DNA from: Peptococcaceae bacterium UBA3933
Lineage (GTDB): Bacteria; Bacillota; Peptococcia; Peptococcales; BICA1-8
Reading direction: 5' to 3'
DNA length: 23,594 bases
NCBI GenBank assembly: GCA_002385805.1
Contig: DGEF01000125.1
Span: forward strand, 1-23,594
A program made the translations under genes and the position numbers. Shown piece after piece: positions 7,072 through 14,354 of the stretch. Under the pieces are notes generated by a model. That model worked only from the letters and a program-made list of their open reading frames with translations. It made no database searches and was not told the origin of the DNA. Position 1 is the first letter of the stretch, and the number at the start of each line of letters is the position of its first letter.

Positions 7072-8115
7072 TTAATCCTGTTTAAAAATTACCTTGGATT
7101 CGCCTGAACAAATATACCCTATTTCATAAACTTTTTCCCCTAGTTCCTGGCAGACTTTAAAAATTTCTTCCGTATCGTTTTGATCAACAATCAGGACCAT
7201 GCCGATACCCATGTTGAAGGTGCGATACATTTCTTCTTCGGCAATATTCCCTAATTTCTGCATTAGTTTAAATACAGGTAACACCGGCCAAGTACCCTTT
7301 TTGATTACGGCCCGGGTACCTTCAGGTAATATCCTGGGTATATTTTCCACCAAGCCTCCGCCGGTAATATGTGCCATTCCTTTGATCTTTACTCTGGATA
7401 AAATTGTTTTTATCAATGAAACATATATTTTAGTGGGTTCTAATAAAATATCTCCTAATTTGCCCTGCAAATCAGGAATAAATTCCTCCAAGGAATAATT
7501 AGCTTTCTCTAAAAAAACCTTGCGAGCCAAAGAATAGCCATTGCTATGCAAACCTGTGGAGGGTAATCCTAAAATAATGTCCCCAGGTTTTATGGAACTA
7601 CCGTCAATTATTTTTTCGCGGTCTACAATACCTACGGCAAAGCCGGCCACATCATACTCTCCCGGAGGGTAAAAACCTGGCATTTCCGCTGTTTCTCCCC
7701 CGATTAAGGCACATCCAGCCTGCCTGCACCCTTCAGCTATTCCTTTGACTATTGCCGCCACCTGGGAAGGTTCCAGCTTACCCACAGCTAAATAATCCAA
7801 GAAAAACAAAGGCTCCGCCCCTAAAACCAGTATATCGTTAACACACATGGCTACTGCATCAATACCGACAGTTTCATGGTTGTTTAGCTGAAAGGCTATC
7901 TTCAGCTTGGTGCCTACTCCATCGGTACCGGAAACCAGTACCGGTTCTTTATATTTTTTTAAGTCCAGGGCAAATAGACCGCCAAAACCTCCTAGTTCTG
8001 TTATTACCTCCCGTCGGTATGTGCTTTTTACCAAAGGTTTAATCAATTCCACGGCTTGATTTCCTTTGGAAATATCCACACCTGCCTGAGCGTAACTCAT
8101 TCGCTCTTCATTCAC
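7072..8115 (-). CDS. purM: Phosphoribosylformylglycinamidine cyclo-ligase (AIR synthetase)
   Basis: PurM closes the imidazole ring of FGAM to AIR with ATP (step 5). The 347-residue protein of normal length shows YAQAGVDISKGNQAV, GGFGGLFAL, VSGTDGVGTKLKIAF, GIDAVAMCVNDILVLGAEPL, LIGGETAEMPGFY and the C-terminal HITGGGLVENIPRILP. The start is a GTG at 8115 with AGGAGG 8-9 bases upstream, beginning one base after the purF stop, so translation is probably coupled. An ATG five codons further in is a weaker alternative. Confidence 0.97.
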   Translation of the reverse strand: MNEERMSYAQAGVDISKGNQAVELIKPLVKSTYRREVITELGGFGGLFALDLKKYKEPVLVSGTDGVGTKLKIAFQLNNHETVGIDAVAMCVNDILVLGAEPLFFLDYLAVGKLEPSQVAAIVKGIAEGCRQAGCALIGGETAEMPGFYPPGEYDVAGFAVGIVDREKIIDGSSIKPGDIILGLPSTGLHSNGYSLARKVFLEKANYSLEEFIPDLQGKLGDILLEPTKIYVSLIKTILSRVKIKGMAHITGGGLVENIPRILPEGTRAVIKKGTWPVLPVFKLMQKLGNIAEEEMYRTFNMGIGMVLIVDQNDTEEIFKVCQELGEKVYEIGYICSGESKVIFKQD

Positions 8116-8116
8116 T

Positions 8117-9550
8117 TCAAGCCCCCTCCTTTTTCCGGGGATATTCCAGAATATGTTTGCCTAAATCTTCCGGAGAGGGAATAGGAATAGGATAGTCACC
8201 GGTCAAACAAGCCAAACAGAATCCCCTCTCTTTATCCAGAGCTTTTAACAAACCCTCTAGACTTAAATAATGAAGACTGTCCGCACCGATATATTCTCTA
8301 ATTTCTTCCAAGCTCTTTTGAGCAGCTATTAATTGACCCCGTTCTGAGGTATCAATGCCGTAATAGCATGGTTCGATTACCGGTGGTGAGCTAATCAGCA
8401 GATGCACTTCTTTGGCACCCTGTTTTCGGAATATTTCCACCAGTTTTTTACTGGTAGTTCCCCGGACAATGGAATCATCCACGATAGCTACCCTTTTCCC
8501 GAAAATCTCCTGCTTTAATGGACTTAATTTTAATTTAACTGCTATTTCTCTTACATCCTGTTCAGGATTAATAAAAGTCCGTCCTGCATACCTGTTTTTT
8601 AACAACCCTTGAGCAAAATTAATCCCAGACTGTTGAGCATAACCAATGGCCGAAGCAGTGCCGGAATCAGGAACAGGAATCACCACATCTACATCCAGGG
8701 GATGTTCCTTTGCCAGTTCAATCCCCATATTTTTGCGGGCAATGTTTACATTAATCCCGTCAATATCACTGTCCGGGCGGGCAAAATAAATGTATTCAAA
8801 AACACAGACCGCTCTTTCACCTTTAGGTAGAATCCTTTGGGAAGTCAAACCTCTTTCATTAATAACTACGATTTCTCCCGGTTCTACATCCCGCAGAAAC
8901 TGAGCTCCCACCGTATCCAATGCACAGGATTCTGAGGCCAGGACATAACCCTTTTTGTCAATCTTACCGATGCAGAGAGGTCGATTACCATAGGGGTCTC
9001 GCACCCCGATCAGTTTATCTTCGGTCATAATTACTAAAGCATAAGAACCTTTAATATCAATCATGCATTTCATTAAAGATTCCTCGATAGGATTTTGACC
9101 ATAACTGGCAATAAGGTTGATGATTAATTCCGTATCGATTGTTGACTGAAATACAGAGCCTTGGTTAGCCAGCTTCTCCTTTAACTCTTTGGCATTGGTT
9201 AAATTGCCGTTATGGGCCAAGGCTATGTTTCCCTGGGCATAGTTACAGACCAGGGGCTGGGCATTAAGAGCCAGGCTGGCACCTCCGGTAGAATACCGCA
9301 CATGCCCAATCCCTTGAAAGCCCTTTAACCTGCTTAAAATGTCTTGATTAAAGACCTCCGTAACCAAACCCATATCCTTATGCACTTGAATTCCATAACC
9401 ATTAGTTACGGCGATACCGGCACTTTCCTGTCCGCGATGCTGCAGAGCAAAAAGTCCAAAATATATTAATTGAGCTATATCTTTGCCGGGAGCATAAATA
9501 CCAAAAACTCCGCATTCTTCGGAAAGCTTGTCTAGTCTTTCATCAAACAT
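8117..9550 (-). CDS. purF: Amidophosphoribosyltransferase, Fe-S type
   Basis: PurF makes phosphoribosylamine from PRPP and glutamine, the committed step. In this 477-residue protein a 12-residue propeptide precedes Cys13 (EECGVFGIYA), the Ntn-glutaminase nucleophile freed by self-cleavage. HRGQESAG, HNGNLTN and the PRPP loop VAIVDDSIVRGTTS are intact. Four cysteines (AVCVFEY, IEPCYYG, and the two in GFCLACLTGDYP) match the [4Fe-4S] ligands of the Bacillus subtilis enzyme, so this is the oxygen-labile form, in keeping with an anaerobe. The start overlaps the end of purL by 19 bases and the stop is one base from purM, indicating tight coupling. Confidence 0.97.
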   Translation of the reverse strand: MFDERLDKLSEECGVFGIYAPGKDIAQLIYFGLFALQHRGQESAGIAVTNGYGIQVHKDMGLVTEVFNQDILSRLKGFQGIGHVRYSTGGASLALNAQPLVCNYAQGNIALAHNGNLTNAKELKEKLANQGSVFQSTIDTELIINLIASYGQNPIEESLMKCMIDIKGSYALVIMTEDKLIGVRDPYGNRPLCIGKIDKKGYVLASESCALDTVGAQFLRDVEPGEIVVINERGLTSQRILPKGERAVCVFEYIYFARPDSDIDGINVNIARKNMGIELAKEHPLDVDVVIPVPDSGTASAIGYAQQSGINFAQGLLKNRYAGRTFINPEQDVREIAVKLKLSPLKQEIFGKRVAIVDDSIVRGTTSKKLVEIFRKQGAKEVHLLISSPPVIEPCYYGIDTSERGQLIAAQKSLEEIREYIGADSLHYLSLEGLLKALDKERGFCLACLTGDYPIPIPSPEDLGKHILEYPRKKEGA

Positions 9551-11730
9551 GGAATAGCCCCCTTATATTTTTCCTCCAACTCTTTAAGGAAAAGATCAAT
9601 TGCAAAATCATTACCTTTGATAATCAAGGATTTTCCACCTACCACACCTATTTGAGTAACCGGTACCGAATATTTCTTGCCTATTTCCAGTACTTTTTGT
9701 TTTTTATCCGGACTGACACTGATAATAATCCGGGACTGAGCCTCACCAAAAAGCAAAGCACTGGCCCTAAGCTCTTCTTTAAGAGTGATCTCCGCTCCCT
9801 GTCCCTCTGCTATACAACACTCAGCCAAAGCCACAGCTAAACCACCTTCGCTACAGTCATGAGCAGAATTAATCAATCCTTCTTCAATTAAATTTAAAGT
9901 GCATTCCTGCAGACTTTTTTCTTTATTTAAATCCAGGTAAGGAGGTCTGCCCTCTTCCAATCCATGATACATGGCCAGAAACTCGCTGCCGCCTAATTCA
10001 TCAGTATTTTCACCTAACAGAAAAATCAGATCTCCTTCTTTTTTAAAGCCCAGAGTACAAACTTTAGAAACATCTTCAATTAAACCCACCATACCTACCG
10101 TAGGAGTGGGGAAAATAGATTTTCCTTTAGTTTCATTATATAAACTGACATTTCCGCCGGTAACGGGGGTATTTAATTTTTCACAAGCAGCACTCATTCC
10201 TCTTACGGCTTCTTTTAGCTGCCAATAAACTTGTGGTTTTTCAGGGTTGCCGAAATTCAAACAGTTAGTTATGCCTAAAGGTCTCGCACCTGCGCAAACA
10301 ACATTTCTGGCAGCCTCACTGACAGCTATCATTCCACCCATAAAGGGATCAAGGTACACATAACGTGAATTACAATCAACGGATAAAGCTATTCCTTTTT
10401 TTGTGTCCTTTATTCTTACGACAGCCGCGTTAGAACCCGGCCCAACAACTGTATTGTTACCTGCCTGGAGATCAAACTTTTCATAAGCCCATTTCTTACT
10501 GGCAATAGTAGGTCTGGCTAATAGGTCCAAAAGAACTTTTCCATAATCAGAGGGTTCGGACAAGTTTTCTAAGTCACTGACTTGTACCTTGTCCAAATAA
10601 CTAGGTTTTTGTGCCTCCCTTTCGTAAACAGGACATAACTCCGTAAGACCTTTAGCCGGTATCTCTGCCACAACCTTTTCTCCTTCTTTTATGCGAACCA
10701 AACCGTCATCAGTTACTCTACCGATAACAACTGCCTCCAGACCCCATTTTTTAAAAATATCTTGTACTTCTTTTTCTTTACCTTTTTTCGGTACCACCAA
10801 CATCCGTTCCTGAGATTCGGAAAGCATAATCTCATAAGGAGTCATACCTTCTTCCCGGCAGGGAACTAAAGCTACGTCAATTTCCACCCCACTGTCACCT
10901 CGGGAAGCCATTTCACAGGAGGAACTGGTTAGTCCTGCTGCCCCCATATCCTGCATACCCACAACATATCCTGCTTTAATTAATTCTAAGCAGGCTTCCA
11001 TAAGCCGTTTTTCTACAACAGGGTCTCCTGTAGGAATTCTAGGCGCAGTAGTTTCACTTAACTCCTCGGAAGCAAAAGAAGCTCCATGAATACCGTCCCG
11101 ACCTGTTTTAGCCCCAACTGCCATTACCGGATTGCCTACTCCCCGAGCCACTCCTTTTGCTAAATCTTTATGTTCTAATAAGCCTACACACATGGCATTA
11201 ACCAGAGGATTTTCTTCATAGGAAGGATGAAAATATACCTCCCCGCCCACAGCAGGAACCTCGATACCATTACCGTAATCGGCCATACCTTCCACCATGC
11301 CCTTAAATAAATTACGGGTTTTACTGCTGTCCAATGAACCTAGACGAAGTGAGTTTAAAAGGGCAATGGGCCTGGCCCCCATGGTAAACACATCCCGGAC
11401 AATTCCCCCGATACCTGTTGCAGCTCCGTGATAAGGTTCAATGGCAGAAGGATGATTATGACTTTCTAATTTAAAAGCAACGGCTAGACCATCTCCTATA
11501 TCCAATACCCCGGCATTTTCACCGGGACCCTGTAAAACCTGAGGACCTTTAGTAGGAAAAGTTTTTAAAACCGGCCGTGAATTTTTATAACTGCAATGCT
11601 CGGACCACATAGCTGAAAACATTCCTAACTCCAATTCATTGGGTTCTCTACCTAATATTTCTTTAATCCGCTCATATTCATAATCAGTCAAACCTAATTC
11701 TAACCAAGGTTTTTTATTATTATTTGCCAT
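9532..11730 (-). CDS. purL: FGAM synthase, small-type PurL subunit
   Basis: PurL converts FGAR to FGAM (step 4). At 732 residues this is the small form, which needs separate PurS and PurQ (glutaminase) subunits; neither is in the window. Visible blocks are SAMWSEHCSYKNSRP with the catalytic His, GPGENAGVLDIGDG, FKLESHNHPSAIEP, GATGIGGIVRDVFTMGARP-like sequence, DMGAAGLTSSSCEMASRG, LSESQERM, and a second half with GMIAVSEAARNVVCAGARPL, TGGNVSLYNE and HDCSEGGLAVALAE. AAAGGAGG lies 8 bases before the ATG. A terminator-like hairpin separates it from purE, which could lower its expression relative to the genes before it. Confidence 0.96.
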   Translation of the reverse strand: MANNNKKPWLELGLTDYEYERIKEILGREPNELELGMFSAMWSEHCSYKNSRPVLKTFPTKGPQVLQGPGENAGVLDIGDGLAVAFKLESHNHPSAIEPYHGAATGIGGIVRDVFTMGARPIALLNSLRLGSLDSSKTRNLFKGMVEGMADYGNGIEVPAVGGEVYFHPSYEENPLVNAMCVGLLEHKDLAKGVARGVGNPVMAVGAKTGRDGIHGASFASEELSETTAPRIPTGDPVVEKRLMEACLELIKAGYVVGMQDMGAAGLTSSSCEMASRGDSGVEIDVALVPCREEGMTPYEIMLSESQERMLVVPKKGKEKEVQDIFKKWGLEAVVIGRVTDDGLVRIKEGEKVVAEIPAKGLTELCPVYEREAQKPSYLDKVQVSDLENLSEPSDYGKVLLDLLARPTIASKKWAYEKFDLQAGNNTVVGPGSNAAVVRIKDTKKGIALSVDCNSRYVYLDPFMGGMIAVSEAARNVVCAGARPLGITNCLNFGNPEKPQVYWQLKEAVRGMSAACEKLNTPVTGGNVSLYNETKGKSIFPTPTVGMVGLIEDVSKVCTLGFKKEGDLIFLLGENTDELGGSEFLAMYHGLEEGRPPYLDLNKEKSLQECTLNLIEEGLINSAHDCSEGGLAVALAECCIAEGQGAEITLKEELRASALLFGEAQSRIIISVSPDKKQKVLEIGKKYSVPVTQIGVVGGKSLIIKGNDFAIDLFLKELEEKYKGAIPCLMKD

Positions 11731-11752
11731 GAAAATAACCTCCTTTGGGATT

Positions 11753-11796
11753 AAAAAGCCCAGAACTTAAGTATGGGCATACTAAGGTACTGGGCT
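11753..11796 (-). terminator. Terminator-like hairpin inside the operon, between purE and purL
   Basis: On the minus strand AGCCCAG pairs with CTGGGCT, enclosing a further near-complementary stretch with apex around TATGCCCATA; five U residues follow directly. It begins 10 bases after the purE stop, so it is an internal (partial) terminator or attenuator within the pur transcript. The GCCCAG/CTGGGC stem and the ATACTA apex word (plus strand) are shared with the hairpin before the permease. Confidence 0.7.
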
Positions 11797-11805
11797 ATAT
11801 AATAA

Positions 11806-12303
11806 TCAAAAAATACTCCTATTTACTTTTTCAGCTTTTGCTTCTACTTCTTTAGCTAATTCCTGCTTATACTCTTTAAATTTTTTTCTTAACTCGGGGT
11901 ACTTTACAGCTAAAATCTGTACGGCCAGTAAGGCAGAATTTTTGGCAGCATTAATACCCACTGTGGCTACAGGTATCCCGGAAGGCATTTGGACAATAGC
12001 ATAAAGAGAGTCTACACCCTGTAAAGGTGTGGCGTTTATAGGCACACCAATAACCGGTAAAGAAGTTACCGCAGCCAAAACACCAGGAAGATGAGCAGCA
12101 GCACCGGCTCCCGCTATTATCACTTCAATACCTTTTTCCTCAGCTTTTTCCGCATAACCTAAAGCACGATAGGGAGTACGATGAGCAGAAGCAACCACCA
12201 GTTCAAAAGGAACATCAAACTTTTTAAAAATCTTGGCGGCCTCTTCCATTATTGGTAAATCTGAATCACTGCCCATAACAATGCCAACTAAAGGTTTGGC
12301 CAT
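11806..12303 (-). CDS. purE: N5-CAIR mutase (class I PurE)
   Basis: PurE moves the carboxylate of N5-CAIR to give CAIR. The 165-residue protein has VGIVMGSDSDLPIM, the catalytic SAHRTP, IIAGAGAAAHLPGV and QMPSGIPVATV. SAHRTP with HLPG marks class I, which works with the ATPase PurK; purK is not beside it, unlike in Bacillus. The third Gly of the usual GAGG is Ala here. The start ATG follows a GGGGG-type site in a 32-base gap after the permease. A basic and acidic C-terminal helix extends the family core slightly. Confidence 0.96.
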   Translation of the reverse strand: MAKPLVGIVMGSDSDLPIMEEAAKIFKKFDVPFELVVASAHRTPYRALGYAEKAEEKGIEVIIAGAGAAAHLPGVLAAVTSLPVIGVPINATPLQGVDSLYAIVQMPSGIPVATVGINAAKNSALLAVQILAVKYPELRKKFKEYKQELAKEVEAKAEKVNRSIF

Positions 12304-12335
12304 AGAATTTACCCCCTTTTTAACCTTTACTTAAG

Positions 12336-13685
12336 TTATATTACAAAAAACCTAATAACAAAAAGTAGAGTCAATATCCACATTACTACGCTGACGTCTT
12401 TTGCCCGACCAGTTAATAAACGTAATACAGTATAAGCAATAACGCCGAAAACAATACCCTCGGCAATACTATAAGCAAATGGCATCATCACGATAGCAAA
12501 GAAAGCAGGGATTCCTTCTAAATAGTCACTAAAATCAATTTTTGTAACTGGTTCCATCATAAAGATACCCACAATTATAAGAATAGGAGCAGTAGCTGCA
12601 GAGGGAATAATTCCTACCAGTGGTGAAAAGAATAGAGCTAAAAGGAATAACACAGCTGTAGTAACAGCAGTTAAACCTGTTCTACCTCCTTGAGCTACCC
12701 CGGAAGCACTCTCAACATAAGTAGTTGTAGTGCTGGTACCTAAAGCAGCACCGGCGATGGTTGCCAATGAGTCTGCTAATAATGCTTTATTAGCTTTAGG
12801 CAGGTTGCCCTTTTCGTCTAACATTCCCGCTTTACTGGAAACACCCACTAATGTTCCTACCGTATCGAACAAATCCACAAAAGTAAAAGAAAAGATGATG
12901 GGAATTAACCCGAAACTCAATACTTCCGCAAAGTTCATAGCCATAAAGGTTTCTGAAAGACTGGGAGGCATACTAACTAAAGTAAAGTTTTCTCCTAAAT
13001 TCACAACACCTAAAGGAATACCCACGATAGTTGTCACTAGTATCCCCCAAAGCAAAGAACCCTTTACATTTTTAACAACTAAGGCGCTAGTAAAAATCAA
13101 GCCAAAAACTGCTAATAAAATACTTGTAGGAGTAGTTCCAAAGGGTAATAGGGCTCTTAAACTTTCATCAATAAAATATTCAGGTGTAACCAGACCTATT
13201 GTTCCGGTGCCTGGATTATGAACAATAATTCCCGCATTTTTAAGCCCGATTAAAGCAATAAACAAACCGATACCTACACTAACAGCATATTTTAAACTTA
13301 AAGGAATGGAATTAACAATTGCTTCCCGGGCTTTAGATAAGGTTAAAAGCAAAAAGATAATACCGGAAATAAATACCGCAGCCAAAGCAGCCTGCCAGGA
13401 AAGGCCCATTGTCAAAACAACAGTGTAAGTGAAGAAAGCATTTAAACCCATACCTGGTGCTAAAGCAAAAGGATAATTAGCTAAAAAGCCCATTAAAAAT
13501 GTACCTAAAGCAGCCGCCAAACAGGTAGCCACCATAACTGCACCGGCAGGCATTCCTGCATCACCTAATATTTGCGGGTTAACAATTATAATATAGGCCA
13601 TGGTCATAAAAGTAGTTAAACCTGCCATTATTTCTGTTCGAACTGTTGTACCATGCTCTCGTAACTTAAAAATTTTTTCTAACAT
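12336..13685 (-). CDS. AzgA/PbuG-type purine base permease (NCS2/AzgA family)
   Basis: A 449-residue membrane transporter of the AzgA branch, which takes up hypoxanthine, guanine or adenine with protons. Family signs are the N-terminal LREHGTTVRTEIMAGLTTFMT, MAYIIIVNPQIL, FALAPGMGLNAFFTY, VDLFDTVGTLVGVSSKAGM, and the helix GTSTTTTYVESASGVAQGGRTGL that lines the substrate site. About 12 to 14 transmembrane segments are evident. GGAGGTAAAAA precedes the ATG. It is the first gene after a purine riboswitch and shares the transcript with purE to purD, so salvage uptake and new synthesis are shut down together. Bacillus homologues are pbuG and pbuO; which base this one prefers cannot be read from sequence. 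Confidence 0.93.
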   Translation of the reverse strand: MLEKIFKLREHGTTVRTEIMAGLTTFMTMAYIIIVNPQILGDAGMPAGAVMVATCLAAALGTFLMGFLANYPFALAPGMGLNAFFTYTVVLTMGLSWQAALAAVFISGIIFLLLTLSKAREAIVNSIPLSLKYAVSVGIGLFIALIGLKNAGIIVHNPGTGTIGLVTPEYFIDESLRALLPFGTTPTSILLAVFGLIFTSALVVKNVKGSLLWGILVTTIVGIPLGVVNLGENFTLVSMPPSLSETFMAMNFAEVLSFGLIPIIFSFTFVDLFDTVGTLVGVSSKAGMLDEKGNLPKANKALLADSLATIAGAALGTSTTTTYVESASGVAQGGRTGLTAVTTAVLFLLALFFSPLVGIIPSAATAPILIIVGIFMMEPVTKIDFSDYLEGIPAFFAIVMMPFAYSIAEGIVFGVIAYTVLRLLTGRAKDVSVVMWILTLLFVIRFFVI

Positions 13686-13770
13686 TTTTTACCTCCAAAT
13701 CATGATGATAAAATTTTAGTCCTAAAAATAAGTCCTAACGGGAGATATTACTCCTATCCTCCCCCCTTTT

Positions 13771-13828
13771 ATAATTAAAATGCCCAGAAAGACAGGTTGT
13801 CCATACTAGGAAACCTATCCGCCTGGGC
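13771..13828 (-). terminator. Expression-platform terminator upstream of the permease
   Basis: On the minus strand GCCCAG (13828-13823) pairs with CTGGGC (13787-13782), with an inner AGGTT/AACCT stem; ATTTTAATT follows, a weak U-tract. It lies downstream of the purine aptamer and upstream of the permease, where the riboswitch terminator is expected. Its stem and loop words resemble the hairpin between purE and purL. Confidence 0.65.
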
Positions 13829-13879
13829 TTTTATCCCTTCGGTGTAGCACTGCATAAAACAGCACCCATACCGCTCGAA

Positions 13880-14028
13880 CCAAAAAGAGGTCAGAAGTAG
13901 GAAGTCAGAAGTCTGAAATTCAGTATGAAATGCTATTAGACTATCACCCGAAAAACTTCTGACATCCGACTTCTTATTTCTAACATCCTTTCGGACCTCT
14001 TACTTCTGACCTCCGACTTCTATTTTGG
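13880..14028. repeat. MITE-like element of repeated GTCAGAAGT/GACTTC words
   Basis: About 150 bases built from the 9-12-base words AGGTCAGAAGTA, GAAGTCAGAAGT and their complements. The ends are inverted (CCAAAAAGAG at 13880 and TCTATTTTGG ending at 14028), so the whole stretch can fold into one long imperfect hairpin. It has no coding capacity. It lies between the riboswitch aptamer and the terminator hairpin, so it is carried in the leader of the pur mRNA. Confidence 0.65.
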
Positions 14029-14041
14029 CTCTAGGTATGCT

Positions 14042-14112
14042 TTCCCTTATTCAGGTGATTTACGGTCACCATTAGAAACTTGTGGGCCATATTCCCACTG
14101 ATTATACGGGAA
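14042..14112 (-). ncRNA. Purine riboswitch aptamer
   Basis: Minus-strand sequence matches the G-box core: GTATAATC at the P1/P2 junction, P2 GTGGG/CCCAC with loop AATATGG, then CAAGTTTCTA (J2/3), P3 GGTG/CACC with loop ACCGTAAAT, and P1 TTCCC/GGGAA. The kissing-loop bases and the ligand-contacting U22, U47 and U51 equivalents are kept. At the 3' side the usual GACTA reads GAATA, so the base aligned to position 74, which is C in guanine and U in adenine riboswitches, is A (plus-strand T at 14050). P3 has one extra base on its 3' side and P1 has one G-A mismatch. Class is clear; ligand is uncertain. Confidence 0.88.
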
Positions 14113-14141
14113 TATATGTTTTTATTAATAACTACACCTAA

Positions 14142-14170
14142 ACTTTAACATCAAAACAAGCAAATGTCAA
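14142..14170 (-). promoter_or_regulatory. Sigma-A promoter of the purine operon
   Basis: Minus-strand TTGACA (14165-14170) and TAAAGT (14142-14147) are separated by exactly 17 bases. Transcription would start about 20 bases upstream of the riboswitch aptamer. Confidence 0.8.
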
Positions 14171-14173
14171 CCA

Positions 14174-14217
14174 AAAAACGAACATTTTTCGATAATAATA
14201 TTATAATATTCGTTATT
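14174..14217 (-). promoter_or_regulatory. Two inverted PurBoxes (PurR operator)
   Basis: AAAAACGAACATT at 14174-14186 and its inverted partner at 14205-14217 (AATAACGAATATT on the minus strand) match the Bacillus PurBox AWWWCCGAACWWT at 12 and 11 of 13 positions. The boxes face each other 18 bases apart, close to the known spacing, just upstream of the -35. Bacillus PurR represses here when PRPP is low. A purR gene is not in the window. Confidence 0.7.
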
Positions 14218-14276
14218 ACAATTATTTGGGATTGTAAGTATTGTTAAAAAATTTAAATTATTTTCTTTCGTTTTTA

Positions 14277-14306
14277 TTGACAATTACCTTGTCCCTGTAT
14301 TAATAT
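14277..14306 (+). promoter_or_regulatory. Promoter of the Fe-S / cytochrome b pair
   Basis: TTGACA at 14277-14282 is followed after 17-18 bases by TTAATAT (14300-14306). It points away from the pur promoter, about 50 bases before the gene's start. Confidence 0.65.
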
Positions 14307-14354
14307 ATATTTACCCATAGGGGGTATAGGTATATGGCAGGGAGGTTTATTGTC

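Noticed and set aside
11806..12303. Class II PurE (PurK-independent AIR carboxylase)
   Set aside because: SAHRTP and HLPG are class I marks; absence of purK nearby is not evidence for class II.
13880..14028. CRISPR-like array of GTCAGAAGT repeats
   Set aside because: The words are short, occur in both orientations and have no unique spacers of constant length; it is a hairpin-forming repeat.
13686..14040. PRPP or ppGpp (ykkC-type) riboswitch in tandem with the purine aptamer
   Set aside because: The conserved ykkC core words were not found; the stretch holds only the repeat and a terminator.
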